A stretch of 64,000 bases of DNA from Sphaerimonospora mesophila NBRC 14179 = JCM 3151 (GTDB taxonomy: Bacteria > Actinomycetota > Actinomycetes > Streptosporangiales > Streptosporangiaceae): assembly GCA_001552515.1 (NCBI GenBank), contig BCRI01000011.1, positions 23,676 to 87,675 on the forward strand, given 5' to 3'. Made by a program: the position numbers and the translations under genes. A model generated the notes under the pieces. It saw nothing but the letters and a program-made list of their open reading frames with translations, was not told the origin of the DNA and did not search any database. Position 1 is the stretch's first letter. Every line of letters begins with the position of its first letter. This document shows positions 1-8,061 of the stretch, piece after piece.

Positions 1-942
1 GCCGTTCTCCGCGACCATGACCAGGTGGTCGCGCTCCGCCGGAGCGAGTCCCTCGAGGCCGCCCGGCCCACAGGCCGCCTCAAGGACGCCGATGTCGCCG
101 GAGCCTTCGAGAGCCGCGAGCAGCAGCAGGTCGCGCGTTCTCGGCGGCAGCCGTTCGACGCGGGCGCCGAACAGAGCACGGACGTCTCGCCCCGGGCCGC
201 TCGGCCACCCCGCGCCGTCCCGGTCGCCGGACACACTGGTGGACCCGGCGAACTCGAGCAGGGCGAGGGGATTTCCCTGCGCTTCTCGCGCCACGCTGGA
301 AAGGACTCGGCGGGGGAGGTGAGCGAAGCGCCGGGACAGCAGTCGCAGTGCGTCCGCGTCGTTGAGCGGCGTGACCTCGATCTCTGTCAGGCCGGTGGAC
401 GGGAAGGGTTCGCCGGACTCCGGTCGCCGGGCTCCGAGCAGCCCGATGCGGCGACCGGCCAGTCTTCTGGCGACGAATCCCACCGCGGACCGGCTCGCGT
501 GGTCGACGACATGGAGATCGTCGACCACGAGGAGCAGCGGCTGCTCCTTCGCGGCCTCTTCGAACAGCGAAAGTGCCGCGTTCATGACGGCGATCGGTTT
601 CGGCGCGGGACCGGCACCGAGACCGAGCGCGACCTCGAGGGCCTCCCGTATGGGAGACGGCAGACGACCGAGCTCGTGCGGCAGTGAGGCGACGAGCTGG
701 TGGAGCCCCGCGAAGCTGATGTCCGTCTCGTACTCGACGCCGCTCCCGCGGATGACCCGGGCTCCCTTCGTGACCGCCAGCTCGGCGGTCGCGTCGAGGA
801 GCGCCGTCTTCCCCACACCCGGCTCACCGGTGAGCAGGACGGTGGCTCCGTCCGTCGCAGCCTTGTCCAGGAACATCGTGAGCTCGGCGAGCTCCCGGTC
901 TCGGCCGACCAGCCCGATCGGGTCGAAGCCCACGCCTATCAC
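1..942 (-). CDS. LAL-type (large ATP-binding LuxR family) regulator, N-terminal part; gene runs off the window
   Basis: About 314 residues are inside the window, with no stop as far as base 1. The protein opens with FDPIGLVGRDREL. It then has Walker A GEPGVGKT (residues 39-46), Walker B LLLVVDDLH (about 136-144) and a STAND-type EAQGNPLALLEF motif (about 220-231). This order is that of the AAA/STAND sensor of LAL regulators, which carry a LuxR DNA-binding domain at the C terminus; that part is not visible here. Such proteins activate transcription in the cytoplasm in an ATP-controlled way. The start is uncertain: GTG at 942 and GTG at 933 are both possible and neither has a clear ribosome site. 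The target genes cannot be named because the downstream neighbours are missing. Confidence 0.8.
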   Translation of the reverse strand, partial: MIGVGFDPIGLVGRDRELAELTMFLDKAATDGATVLLTGEPGVGKTALLDATAELAVTKGARVIRGSGVEYETDISFAGLHQLVASLPHELGRLPSPIREALEVALGLGAGPAPKPIAVMNAALSLFEEAAKEQPLLLVVDDLHVVDHASRSAVGFVARRLAGRRIGLLGARRPESGEPFPSTGLTEIEVTPLNDADALRLLSRRFAHLPRRVLSSVAREAQGNPLALLEFAGSTSVSGDRDGAGWPSGPGRDVRALFGARVERLPPRTRDLLLLAALEGSGDIGVLEAACGPGGLEGLAPAERDHLVMVAENG

Positions 943-1140
943 TGATTCCGCCCGTCTCGCATCCGCTGTGTCACTCCTCCTGCCGCGCGAAGCAGTCGAA
1001 CGACCAGCAACGCATTCGGCCAGAAAGTATCTCACCGGCGGGCGGCATGATCGAGGAGACTCTGCCGCGAGCTGGTCCGACGCCCGGGTCCGTCCGATGA
1101 GTGATCTTGTGGTCGGCGGGAGTCCTGCGCTCTCGGCGAT

Positions 1141-1223
1141 CCTGGGGCGAGTCGGGCGACCGCTCCTTTTTCCAGGGCGGTCCACAGATCTCCGTCCGGG
1201 CCGGCGGCGATGCCGTGGGGGTC
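1141..1223 (-). pseudogene. Remnant of a Vgb-like (virginiamycin B lyase/SMP-30 type) beta-propeller gene
   Basis: One minus-strand frame reads DPHGIAAGPDGDLWTALEKG followed by AVARLAPG. PHGI-x-GPDG-x-LW is the blade motif of streptogramin lyase-like beta-propellers. Only about 28 residues can be matched; the frame degenerates on both sides and has no plausible start, so this is a relic. A chance match remains possible. Confidence 0.35.
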
Positions 1224-1484
1224 CCGACGAGGAGCGCGGCGATCGGCGGTGGCGGCGCACCGGCTCGGCGGGCTGTGTCATCGGCACGTTGCGGTTGGCC
1301 GCGATCTCGATCAGCTCACGGCCCGGAGCGGCATCGACCACGACCCGCACCTCGTCGCGGCGCTGGGCGTAGAAGCCCCGGTCGGGCAGCACGAACGTGA
1401 TCGGGCATGCCCGCCGCCGTTCCAAGCCGCCGGGCCGCGCATCGCCATCAAGCGCGCCCGCGACCCCAATCGTTTGAGGAGGAA

Positions 1485-1506
1485 GAGCCCCGGCACACCG
1501 GGACTC
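1485..1506. terminator. Possible hairpin upstream of the first hydrolase
   Basis: GAGCCCCGG (1485-1493) faces CCGGGACTC (1498-1506) across a four-base loop, with one mismatch. There is no U-tract. It may end transcription of the decayed region to its left. Confidence 0.3.
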
Positions 1507-1590
1507 TGGGTGAGCCGAGGCTTCGATGCCCCGGGCGGCCCGACCGGCCGAGGCGCGCCGGTGAGCGTAGGTGTCACCGGGGGGTTTGAC

Positions 1591-1607
1591 CTTGACCTTG
1601 GGTCAGG
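1591..1607 (+). promoter_or_regulatory. MerR-type operator/promoter of the first hydrolase-MerR pair
   Basis: TGACC (1593-1597), TTG, GGTCA (1601-1605) is a perfect dyad directly after a TTGACC -35 element (1592-1597). A dyad inside the spacer of a TTGACC promoter is the classic MerR arrangement. It matches the palindrome at 14319-14341 in front of the second hydrolase-MerR pair, so the MerR at 2423-3196 probably acts here. Confidence 0.6.
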
Positions 1608-1652
1608 GTGCACGCTGAACAGGTGGCCGACTTCAACTCCTCCTGGGCAGGC

Positions 1653-2426
1653 ATGGTGCCGGTGGACGACACCGCGCTGGCGGTGACCGACACCGGCGGG
1701 CCCGGCCCTTCCGTGGTCTACCTCAACGGCCAGTTCGCCAGTCAGCGGTACTGGCGGCGCGTCATCGCCGAACTCGGCGGCGGCTACCGGCACATCACCT
1801 ACGACATGCGGGCCCGTGGTCGATCGGGTCGTTCGGCTGCGGCCGCCTCGTTCGAGGCGCACGTCCGTGACGTCGGCGCCGTCCTCACGGCCAGGGGCGT
1901 GGACCGGCCGCTTCTGGTCGGCTGGTCCTATGGCGCGCCGGTCGCGCTGCACTGGGCCGTCCGGAATCCGGAACGCGTCCTGGGAGTGGTGTCCGTGGAC
2001 GGCGCGTACCCGTACGACTTCGCCTATGCCGAGGAGCGGATCCGGCGGCTGTGGCGCCGGTCGCGCTGGCTGCTGCCATTGCTCTCCACGATGGGCATGG
2101 CCGGGAAGATGTCCGCCGAGCAGCACGCCAAGAGCAACATCGAGCTCAACGAGATCTACGCCGCCCTCGACCCGGTCTTCGACAGTGTGACCTTCCCGGT
2201 CCGGTACGTGGTCGCCACTGGCGCCAATCTCGGAGGCGGCCGTGATGAAATGGAAAGCATGCGCGCCAGCCTCGACCCGGTGCTCGCCCGCAACCCGAAC
2301 ATCAAGGTGAGCGCGAAGGTCGCCGGTAACCACGGCAACATGCTGCGCAAGGACTTCCGTGCCGTCGCCGACGCGGTTCGCGAGCTCGCCGGCACCGCAC
2401 GGTCGCGAGGTCGGCAGAGCAGATGA
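1653..2426 (+). CDS. Alpha/beta-fold hydrolase, first hydrolase-MerR pair
   Basis: A cytosolic alpha/beta hydrolase of about 257 residues. It has the oxyanion-region YLNGQFASQRYW near the N terminus, the nucleophile elbow GWSYGA, and the late catalytic His in AGNHGNM. The natural substrate is unknown; such hydrolases cleave esters or related bonds. The frame stays open back to a GTG at 1608, and GTG 1623 is also in frame. Both would lie at or before the likely transcription start set by the operator at 1591-1607, so ATG 1653 is preferred, although its ribosome site is weak. The stop overlaps the next start (ATGA at 2423-2426), showing translational coupling to the MerR gene. A paralogous pair with the same layout lies at 14448-16047. 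Confidence 0.85.
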   Translation: MVPVDDTALAVTDTGGPGPSVVYLNGQFASQRYWRRVIAELGGGYRHITYDMRARGRSGRSAAAASFEAHVRDVGAVLTARGVDRPLLVGWSYGAPVALHWAVRNPERVLGVVSVDGAYPYDFAYAEERIRRLWRRSRWLLPLLSTMGMAGKMSAEQHAKSNIELNEIYAALDPVFDSVTFPVRYVVATGANLGGGRDEMESMRASLDPVLARNPNIKVSAKVAGNHGNMLRKDFRAVADAVRELAGTARSRGRQSR

Positions 2427-3196
2427 CGGACGGTGTCACGATCGGCCAGGCGGCGGCCTTCGCCGACGTCACCGTGAAGGCCATACGGCACTACCACAAG
2501 CACGGGCTGATGGACGAACCCCGCCGGGACGGCTCCGGTTACCGCCGCTACGGATCGGCCGATCTGCTGCGACTGATCCAGATCCGGACGCTGGCCGCCG
2601 CCGGCGTACCGCTGGCCGAGATCCGGGCGATCCTCGACGCCGATCCTGACCGGTTCGCCGCCGCGCTCGTCGACGTCGAACGACGCCTCACCGAACGGAT
2701 CGACGATCTTATCGCGCGGCGTGACATGCTGCGCCGGCTCACCACCGGCGACCGGGCCCTGCTGCCCGACCGCGTTCTCGTGAAGCTGGACCGGGTGGCC
2801 GCCGATCTCGGCTTCACCCCGGACGATGTGATGATGGCCCGCGAGGGTCTGGTGCTGATCAGGGCCCTGGTGCCGGAGGGCTTCGACGACTATGTCGCCA
2901 AGGTCGAGCGCGCCCTCGACGATCCTCACTATCTCTCCCTGGTCAAGCGCATGTGGCATGCCGCAGAGTGGGAGCCGGACGACCCACGGGTCGACGAACT
3001 CGCCACAGCCATGGCCGACCACTTTTTCGCCCATCCGGAACTGCTGCCCATCCCGGCCGGACTCCGCGCCCGCACCGACGCCGCGATTCGGTACAGCCTG
3101 CTCAGCCATCACGGACAAGAGCAGAAGCCGGCCTGGACCCGGCTGGCGGCGCTGTTCGAGGCGAGAATGCGCGCGGCCGGCATCGACATCGCGTAG
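2423..3196 (+). CDS. MerR family transcriptional regulator
   Basis: A 257-residue regulator. Residues 5-72 form the MerR winged helix (VTIGQAAAFADVTVKAIRHY, then SGYRRYGSADLLRL), followed by a coiled-coil dimerisation helix (about 75-115). The long C-terminal domain has no metal-binding cysteines, so it is a candidate small-molecule sensor. MerR proteins act by untwisting promoters with an over-long spacer. The coupled hydrolase and the dyad promoter 800 bases upstream suggest that it controls its own operon. It shares domain order with the MerR at 15256-16047 (IRHYHKHGL here, VRHYHAKGL there), but the C-terminal domains differ, so the two may answer to different ligands. Confidence 0.9.
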   Translation: MTDGVTIGQAAAFADVTVKAIRHYHKHGLMDEPRRDGSGYRRYGSADLLRLIQIRTLAAAGVPLAEIRAILDADPDRFAAALVDVERRLTERIDDLIARRDMLRRLTTGDRALLPDRVLVKLDRVAADLGFTPDDVMMAREGLVLIRALVPEGFDDYVAKVERALDDPHYLSLVKRMWHAAEWEPDDPRVDELATAMADHFFAHPELLPIPAGLRARTDAAIRYSLLSHHGQEQKPAWTRLAALFEARMRAAGIDIA

Positions 3197-3315
3197 CAGA
3201 CTCCACCTGACCGAGCCCTGCGGCCATGTCCCCGGCTCGTCGGACCCCCTCCAAGGTGGAGAGTGACGTCAAGCAGAGATGATCGCCCTGCCATCGGCTT
3301 GGTAAGGTCAGCGGC

Positions 3316-3372
3316 ATGTCTGGTGCTTCGAGCGCGGCCGCTGCCGCCGCAGTGACGAGGACGCTCCGCTAG
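3316..3372 (+). CDS. Leader peptide (uORF) of the exporter gene, 18 residues
   Basis: ATG at 3316 opens a short frame encoding MSGASSAAAAAAVTRTLR and ending with TAG at 3370-3372. It has no ribosome site, but a TAAGGT -10 element (3303-3308) lies about eight bases before the ATG, so the transcript is probably leaderless here. The stop codon falls in the loop of the hairpin at 3359-3385. A translated uORF reaching into a hairpin before a drug-exporter gene is the layout of ribosome-mediated attenuation in actinobacteria. Its expression is inferred, not seen. Confidence 0.5.
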   Translation: MSGASSAAAAAAVTRTLR

Positions 3373-3385
3373 CGGCGGGGCGTTC
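3359..3385 (+). terminator. Attenuator hairpin between uORF and exporter gene
   Basis: GGACGCTCCGC (3359-3369) pairs with GCGGGGCGTTC (3375-3385) over 11 positions, two of them G-U, with a five-base loop that contains the uORF stop. No strong U-tract follows. It lies about 100 bases ahead of the MFS start. Confidence 0.5.
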
Positions 3386-3484
3386 GTCTCACCTTCTGTT
3401 GAACGTTCTGCCGCTTCGTGATCGGACCGGAGCGGCATGTTCGTGCTGCTCGGAACTTCCCTCTTCTGAGCAACGGAGCACTCG

Positions 3485-4900
3485 GTGTTCTCAGGCGTTC
3501 TTTTCTCGCGCCGGGACGGATCGTCCCCGGCGCGTGCGTGGCTGGTCCTGTACTGCATGGCCACGCTGCAGTTCTTCATCGCGGTCGACGTGACCGTGGT
3601 CAACGTCGCTCTGCCCTCGATCGGCGGCGACTTCGGCGTCGACGGTCACGCGCTGACCTGGGTCGTGGTCGGGTACACGATCACCGGGGGCGGACTGCTG
3701 ATGCTCGGCGGCCGGCTGGGTGACGTGCTCGGCAGGCGCCGCGTCCTTCTGCTCGGCGTAACGCTCTTCGGCGCCGCGTCCGTGCTGGCCGGGCTCGCAC
3801 CATCCTTCGCCCTGCTGGTGGCGGCCCGGCTGCTGCAGGGTGCCGGTGAAGCGATCGCGCTTCCGGCGGCGATGGCGGTGATCGTGCTCATGTTTCCCGA
3901 GGGATCGCGCAGGTCGAGGGCGCTGAGCGTGTGGGCGGCCGTCGCGAGCTGTGGCCTTGTCCTCGGGTTCGTGGTCTCCGGGATCATCACCGAGCTGCTG
4001 GGCTGGCGGTGGATCTTCCTGGTGTCCGTGCCTTTCATCCTGGTGGTGCTCGCCGCCGTGGTCTTTCTCGTGCCGAGTGAACGGCCTGCCGAGCGCACAC
4101 CGCTGGACCTTCCCGGGGCGCTTCTGCTGACCGCGGCCCCGCTGCTGTTCACCTTCGGGGTCGTCGAGGCAGGAGAGACGAACGGCACACTGCCGTGGCC
4201 GTCGCCGGTGGCGTTGGTCGGCGCGGTAGCGGCGGGGGCCCTGTTCATCAGGGTCGAGCGCCGTTCGCGGAACCCACTGGTGCCGCTGCGGTTCTTCCGC
4301 AACCGGCCGCGCGTCCTGGCCAACCTTGCCACCGCTCTGCTGAGCGCGGCACTGTCCACCTCGTTCCTGCTGTTCACCTACTACTTGCAGGAGCGTTCGG
4401 GCGTCAGCCCGCTCCAGGCCGGTCTGACGATGTCGCCTCTGGCGGTGTCCCTGATCGTGGCCTCGGTGCTGGTTCCCCGGCTGCTCGGTCGGTGGGGCGC
4501 GCGGGCCTGTGTCTTGGCCGGCATCGGCTTGACCATGACGGCCATGGTCGCCATCGCGCTGGTCGCCTACCTCGGGGCCACCGGTCTGGCGATGATTCCG
4601 GCCATGGTGCTCATCGCCGCCGGGATGGGGTTCGGGATCGTCGGGCTGCAGTACGTCGCGGTGACCGGGGTGACCGAAGACGACGCCGGCATCGCTTCCG
4701 GTGTGCAACGAGCCGCCGACCAGCTGGGCGGTTCCACCGGGATCACGATTTACGTCGGCATCGGGTTCGCCCCCGCCGTGAACGGCACCGATCCGTTTCT
4801 CGCCAGTAGCTCCCTGGCCATCGCCGGGCTCGCCACGGCCGGATTCATCGCCTGGCGGATCTCCATGCCCGTCGAGGCGATGGAGGAGCCCCTCAGATGA
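3485..4900 (+). CDS. MFS drug exporter, DHA2 family (14-TM type)
   Basis: A 471-residue integral membrane protein of the DHA2 drug:proton antiporter family. It shows the family motif DVTVVNVALPSI in the first membrane helix, motif A GGRLGDVLGRRRV between helices 2 and 3, and LLQGAGEA in helix 4. Hydrophobic segments continue to the C terminus in the number expected for this family. It should export a hydrophobic drug or toxic metabolite using the proton gradient. The start is GTG 3485, with GGAG seven bases upstream. The gene is preceded by a leader peptide and hairpin (3316-3385), which points to induction by a translation-affecting antibiotic. No regulator gene is coupled to it directly. 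Confidence 0.9.
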   Translation: MFSGVLFSRRDGSSPARAWLVLYCMATLQFFIAVDVTVVNVALPSIGGDFGVDGHALTWVVVGYTITGGGLLMLGGRLGDVLGRRRVLLLGVTLFGAASVLAGLAPSFALLVAARLLQGAGEAIALPAAMAVIVLMFPEGSRRSRALSVWAAVASCGLVLGFVVSGIITELLGWRWIFLVSVPFILVVLAAVVFLVPSERPAERTPLDLPGALLLTAAPLLFTFGVVEAGETNGTLPWPSPVALVGAVAAGALFIRVERRSRNPLVPLRFFRNRPRVLANLATALLSAALSTSFLLFTYYLQERSGVSPLQAGLTMSPLAVSLIVASVLVPRLLGRWGARACVLAGIGLTMTAMVAIALVAYLGATGLAMIPAMVLIAAGMGFGIVGLQYVAVTGVTEDDAGIASGVQRAADQLGGSTGITIYVGIGFAPAVNGTDPFLASSSLAIAGLATAGFIAWRISMPVEAMEEPLR

Positions 4901-4972
4901 CCCCGGGACACCCGGCTCGACTCTCCGCGCAACCGACCGCGGTCTTGGCATCGAGCCCGCCCTGGCCGCTGA

Positions 4973-5335
4973 TCACGGCGTCGCGGAGCGACCCGCCTCT
5001 GCGGCGACGTCGTGCTCCTCGATCCACGTGCAGCCGCTGCCCGGGCTTCCGGAGATCTGGATGACCGTGTCCAGACGGTCACGGGTACGGGTCAACGCGG
5101 CGATCCGGGCATCGATGCGATCGCGCTCGGCGGCGAGCCGGGCACGCGAGGCCGGAGTGCTGACCTTGGCCTCGACGTAGGGCAGCAGTTCGGCGATGGT
5201 CCGGCTGGACAGGCCGGCCGCGTACAGCATCTGGATCAGATGGACCCGGTCGGCCGCCGACTCGGGGTAGTGGCGCTGCCCCGAGTCGCTCCGGCGGGGC
5301 GCTGCGGCGTGATCAGAGCGAGACGGCGCTGACAC
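4973..5335 (-). pseudogene. MerR family regulator lacking its helix-turn-helix (truncated)
   Basis: The frame reads RRSDSGQRHYPESAADRVHL, then LIQMLYAAGLSSRTIAELLP, an AERDRIDARIAALTRTRDRL coiled coil, and the terminal GSPGSGCTW. That is the wing, dimerisation helix and tail of a small MerR regulator. The first 35 or so residues, which hold the helix-turn-helix, are absent and replaced by unrelated sequence. GTG 5335 could start a 120-residue remnant, but it could not bind DNA as a MerR. It lies just downstream of the gene at 5386-6465. Confidence 0.7.
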
Positions 5336-5385
5336 CGCCGCAGCGTCGCCGGCGCAGGCCGGCCCGATGACGAATCCGTACGGGT

Positions 5386-6465
5386 TCACCAGCTGATTCT
5401 CGCCGCCACCGGCAGATGGTCGCTGCCGGTGGCCGGCAGCACCCACGAGCTCTCCGGCTCCACGCCGCGTACGAGGATCTGGTCGATCCGCACCACCGGG
5501 AACCTCGCCGGCCAGCTGAAGCCGAAGCCGTCCCCGGCCACGTCCTGGGCCGAGCGCAGTTGCGAGGTGATGCCGGCGAACGCGCGGTCGCCCATGGTGC
5601 CGTTCAGGTCGCCGAGCAGCACCACCCGCTCGTTCTGCTCGGCGGCGATGGCCGTGCCGAGCGCCTGCGCGCCGCGGTCCCGCTGAGCCGTCCAGAAGCC
5701 CGTCCTGGGATTCACCCGTACGGACCCCAGGTGGGCCACGTACACCGCCAGCGGACCCTGGTCCGTGGCCACCGTGCTGCGCAGCGCCCGGTTGTAGGCC
5801 ATCCTCGTGTCGACCGGCTTGGTGTCCCCCAGCGGCCCGTGGTCCATCCTGATGTCGACCGGCCGGATATCCGACAGCGGCAGCTTGCTCCACAGTCCGA
5901 CCGTGCCCTGCACCGTGTGGTACGGATACGCCTTCGCCAGCCCTTTCTCGTACGTGCCACGGGTCTGCGCGGTCAGCTCCACCAGGGCCAGCACGTCCGC
6001 CCCGGAGGCGGCCAGGTCACGGGCGACGCCGGCCGGGTCGGGATTGTCGGCGTCGACGTTGTGGCCTGCCACGGTGAGGTCGCCGCCCGGGCGGGACTTG
6101 TCGCCGAGCAGCCCGCCGAAGAGGTTCAGCCACACCATGACCGGCAGCAGCAGCGCGACCACAGCGGAGGCGGAGCGGCGCCACAGCGCCCCGGCCGACA
6201 GCACCGGGACGAACAGGCCGAACCACGGCAGGAAGGTCTCCACCAGGCTGCCGAGGTTCCCGATCCGGTTCGGGATCTTCGCATGCAGCAGCATGAACAG
6301 GCCGAGCAGCAGCGCCAGCACCGCGAGCACCAGACCGCGCTTCCAGGGGCCCGGCCGGGAGGCGGCCCGTATCGGCCGGCGGACGCGCGCGCGCCAGGTC
6401 CCGGTGCCGGTGTCCCGGCGGCCGGCGCCGCCCTTTCCAACCTCCGTCGTGTCCACCGGCGTCAT
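5386..6465 (-). CDS. Endonuclease/exonuclease/phosphatase (EEP) family membrane protein
   Basis: About 359 residues. After a polar N terminus there are three closely spaced membrane segments (about residues 45-130), followed by an EEP catalytic domain facing the far side of the membrane. Motifs include AGHNVDADNPDP, the ALVELTAQTRG metal-site region, LLGDLNGTMGDRAF and the final GSDHLPVAARISW, in the order of the DNase I-like fold. EEP enzymes cut phosphodiester or phosphoester bonds in nucleic acids, inositol phosphates or lipids; the membrane-anchored actinobacterial form has no assigned substrate. ATG 6465 is chosen because AAGGA sits six bases before it. An in-frame upstream extension to 6540 lacks a ribosome site. 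Confidence 0.85.
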   Translation of the reverse strand: MTPVDTTEVGKGGAGRRDTGTGTWRARVRRPIRAASRPGPWKRGLVLAVLALLLGLFMLLHAKIPNRIGNLGSLVETFLPWFGLFVPVLSAGALWRRSASAVVALLLPVMVWLNLFGGLLGDKSRPGGDLTVAGHNVDADNPDPAGVARDLAASGADVLALVELTAQTRGTYEKGLAKAYPYHTVQGTVGLWSKLPLSDIRPVDIRMDHGPLGDTKPVDTRMAYNRALRSTVATDQGPLAVYVAHLGSVRVNPRTGFWTAQRDRGAQALGTAIAAEQNERVVLLGDLNGTMGDRAFAGITSQLRSAQDVAGDGFGFSWPARFPVVRIDQILVRGVEPESSWVLPATGSDHLPVAARISW

Positions 6466-6653
6466 CGTCTGTCCTTGCTCACTTCCGGTCACTGCTGCAT
6501 CCTCGGGTCCTGAACTGGGTCGCCATACATACGCGGACAACCACGATCGTGCCCGATGTCGACCGCATCACCCGACACGCCAGGCTGTGAGCCGCCCCGG
6601 CCGATCCCGAGCGGGCCGCCGGGCTCACCCCGGTCGGCTCGGCCTTGTGCGCC

Positions 6654-6803
6654 ACGGATGATCCGGGTGAATTCCGGGGCGTGGGTGAAGACCGACCGGT
6701 GGTCGGCGTCGAGCCAGGATGTGGCGATGTGCGGCTGCTCACGGACAAGCCGCTCGATGCCGGCACTCCAGTTACGTCAGGGTCGAGCGGCGCGGCGACA
6801 TGA
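6654..6803 (-). pseudogene. Deletion scar of a third hydrolase-MerR type module
   Basis: On the minus strand, 6773-6654 encodes NWSAGIERLVREQPHIATSW followed by LDADHRSVFTHAP and IIR. The C terminus of the hydrolase at 14448-15233 has the same motif order (NWRAGVERLVREHPHIATTW, then FDADHQLVFTHAP). Immediately upstream, 6803-6775 matches 28 of 29 bases of 14303-14331, the promoter and operator of that hydrolase. Operator and gene tail are therefore fused directly, with everything between them deleted. The junction falls in the centre of the MerR palindrome. Confidence 0.75.
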
Positions 6804-7055
6804 CGTCCGCGAGTCGGCGCCCGCCCAGCACGCCGACAGATGACGGATCTTCGAATCGCTGGATGAGGCAGTACCATCGGCGCGTGAACTCCTACTGGCA
6901 CGTCGTTCTGCCACCGCTGTGCGCCTGACCGGGCGCATACGCTGAGGGCTTGATCCGCGACCCCGGCTGACCTGCACGGCGGCCAGGGGGCTGTGCCGTG
7001 CGCCCGTTTCGAATCCAGATCCCCAGACGGTATTCGACGACGGAAGTTCACGACT
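6804..7055. other. Intergenic stretch with no recognisable feature
   Basis: About 250 bases between the deletion scar and the exporter gene. No frame on either strand gives a known protein and no strong dyad stands out. It presumably holds the promoter of the EamA gene. Confidence 0.4.
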
Positions 7056-8018
7056 GTGCCGAATCACACCTCTTTGCCGGCTTCCACCCGCTCGGCGCCT
7101 GCCAAGCCGCGCGCCCACCGCACCGGCATCTGGAGCGGGCCGGTTCCCATCCTGACCGCCGCGGTGCTGTGGGGCACCACGGGCACCGCAAGCTCCCTTG
7201 CTCCGTCCGCGGCACCGGCGGCGGCCATCGGCTCCGCCGGCCTCGCCCTCGGCGGCCTGCTGCTGTTCCTTTCCACCCGGAGCGCCCGCTCGCTCCTCAG
7301 GAGATGCGGGCGCGGCGAGCGGTGGCTGCTCCTCCTCGGCGCGGTGGCGGTGGCCGGCTATCCGATCGGCTTCTATCCGGCCGTCGCCCGCACGGGGGTG
7401 GCGGTGGCCACCGTGATCGCGCTGGGCAGCGCGCCGGTCTTCGCCGGCCTGCTGGCCTGGCTCACGACGCGGGCCAGGCCGACCTCTCGCTGGGCCGGCG
7501 CAACCGTCCTGGCGGTCATCGGCTGCACCGTTCTGGTCCTGGGCCCTGAGCTCGTCGGCGGCACCGCGCCCATGGACGTCACCGGCGTGGCACTGGCCGC
7601 TCTCGCCGGGCTGTCCTATGCCGCCTACTCGCTCATCGGCGGGAAGCTCATCGCACGAGGGCATCCCTCCGGCGCGGTGATGGGGGCGATGTTCGGCGTG
7701 GCGGCGCTGCTGGTCCTGCCCGTCCTGCTGGGGAGCGGTACGCAGTGGCTGGTCACCCTTCGGGGCGCTGCGGTGGCGGCGCATCTCGCGGTGGTCACCA
7801 CGTTCGTCGCCTACCGGCTCTTCGGGTACGGCCTGCGGCATACTGCCGCCCAAACGGCCACGACGTTGACTCTGGCGGAGCCCGCTGTCGCTGCGGTGCT
7901 GGGCGTCGTGGTCCTGGGCGAGCACCTGCCGGCGGTCTCCTGGTGCGGGCTGGCCGTACTCGCCGTAGGCCTGGCCTTCCTCGCCGTCCCTCCCGGTGCC
8001 CGCCGTCGAACGCGTTGA
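7056..8018 (+). CDS. EamA/DMT family transporter
   Basis: A 320-residue integral membrane protein with ten hydrophobic segments in two EamA repeats. Typical family text includes ILTAAVLWGTTGTASSLAP in the first helix, YPIGFYPAVARTGVAVATVI in the first repeat, and TLTLAEPAVAAVLGVVVLGE at the end of the second. EamA proteins export metabolites such as amino acids or take up nutrients; the substrate cannot be read from sequence. The start is GTG 7056, with GGAAG about 11 bases upstream; a longer frame back to 6993 looks untranslated. The next gene is convergent. Confidence 0.88.
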   Translation: MPNHTSLPASTRSAPAKPRAHRTGIWSGPVPILTAAVLWGTTGTASSLAPSAAPAAAIGSAGLALGGLLLFLSTRSARSLLRRCGRGERWLLLLGAVAVAGYPIGFYPAVARTGVAVATVIALGSAPVFAGLLAWLTTRARPTSRWAGATVLAVIGCTVLVLGPELVGGTAPMDVTGVALAALAGLSYAAYSLIGGKLIARGHPSGAVMGAMFGVAALLVLPVLLGSGTQWLVTLRGAAVAAHLAVVTTFVAYRLFGYGLRHTAAQTATTLTLAEPAVAAVLGVVVLGEHLPAVSWCGLAVLAVGLAFLAVPPGARRRTR

Positions 8019-8061
8019 CCTCGGCAACGACAAGACCCTCCCAGGACCGGCCGGCCGGTGC

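Larger units (their letters stand above)
943..1590. other. Intergenic stretch without an intact gene
   Basis: No frame on either strand gives a protein I recognise over its length. On the minus strand around 1290-1420 a frame reads FVLPDRGFYAQRRDEVRVVV, which looks protein-like but has no identifiable family. A short lyase-like remnant is listed separately at 1141-1223. The region looks like decayed coding DNA rather than regulatory sequence. Confidence 0.4.

Noticed and set aside
1311..2333. Long minus-strand frame of 340 codons
   Set aside because: It is the antisense shadow of the hydrolase gene; composition is Arg/His/Pro-rich and it has no family match.
3249..3261. CTCCA-AGG-TGGAG dyad after the first MerR gene
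   Set aside because: It resembles a MerR site, but no promoter elements or gene fit around it in a convincing way.
6993..7055. Longer N terminus for the EamA transporter
   Set aside because: No hydrophobic or conserved content and no ribosome site; GTG 7056 fits better.
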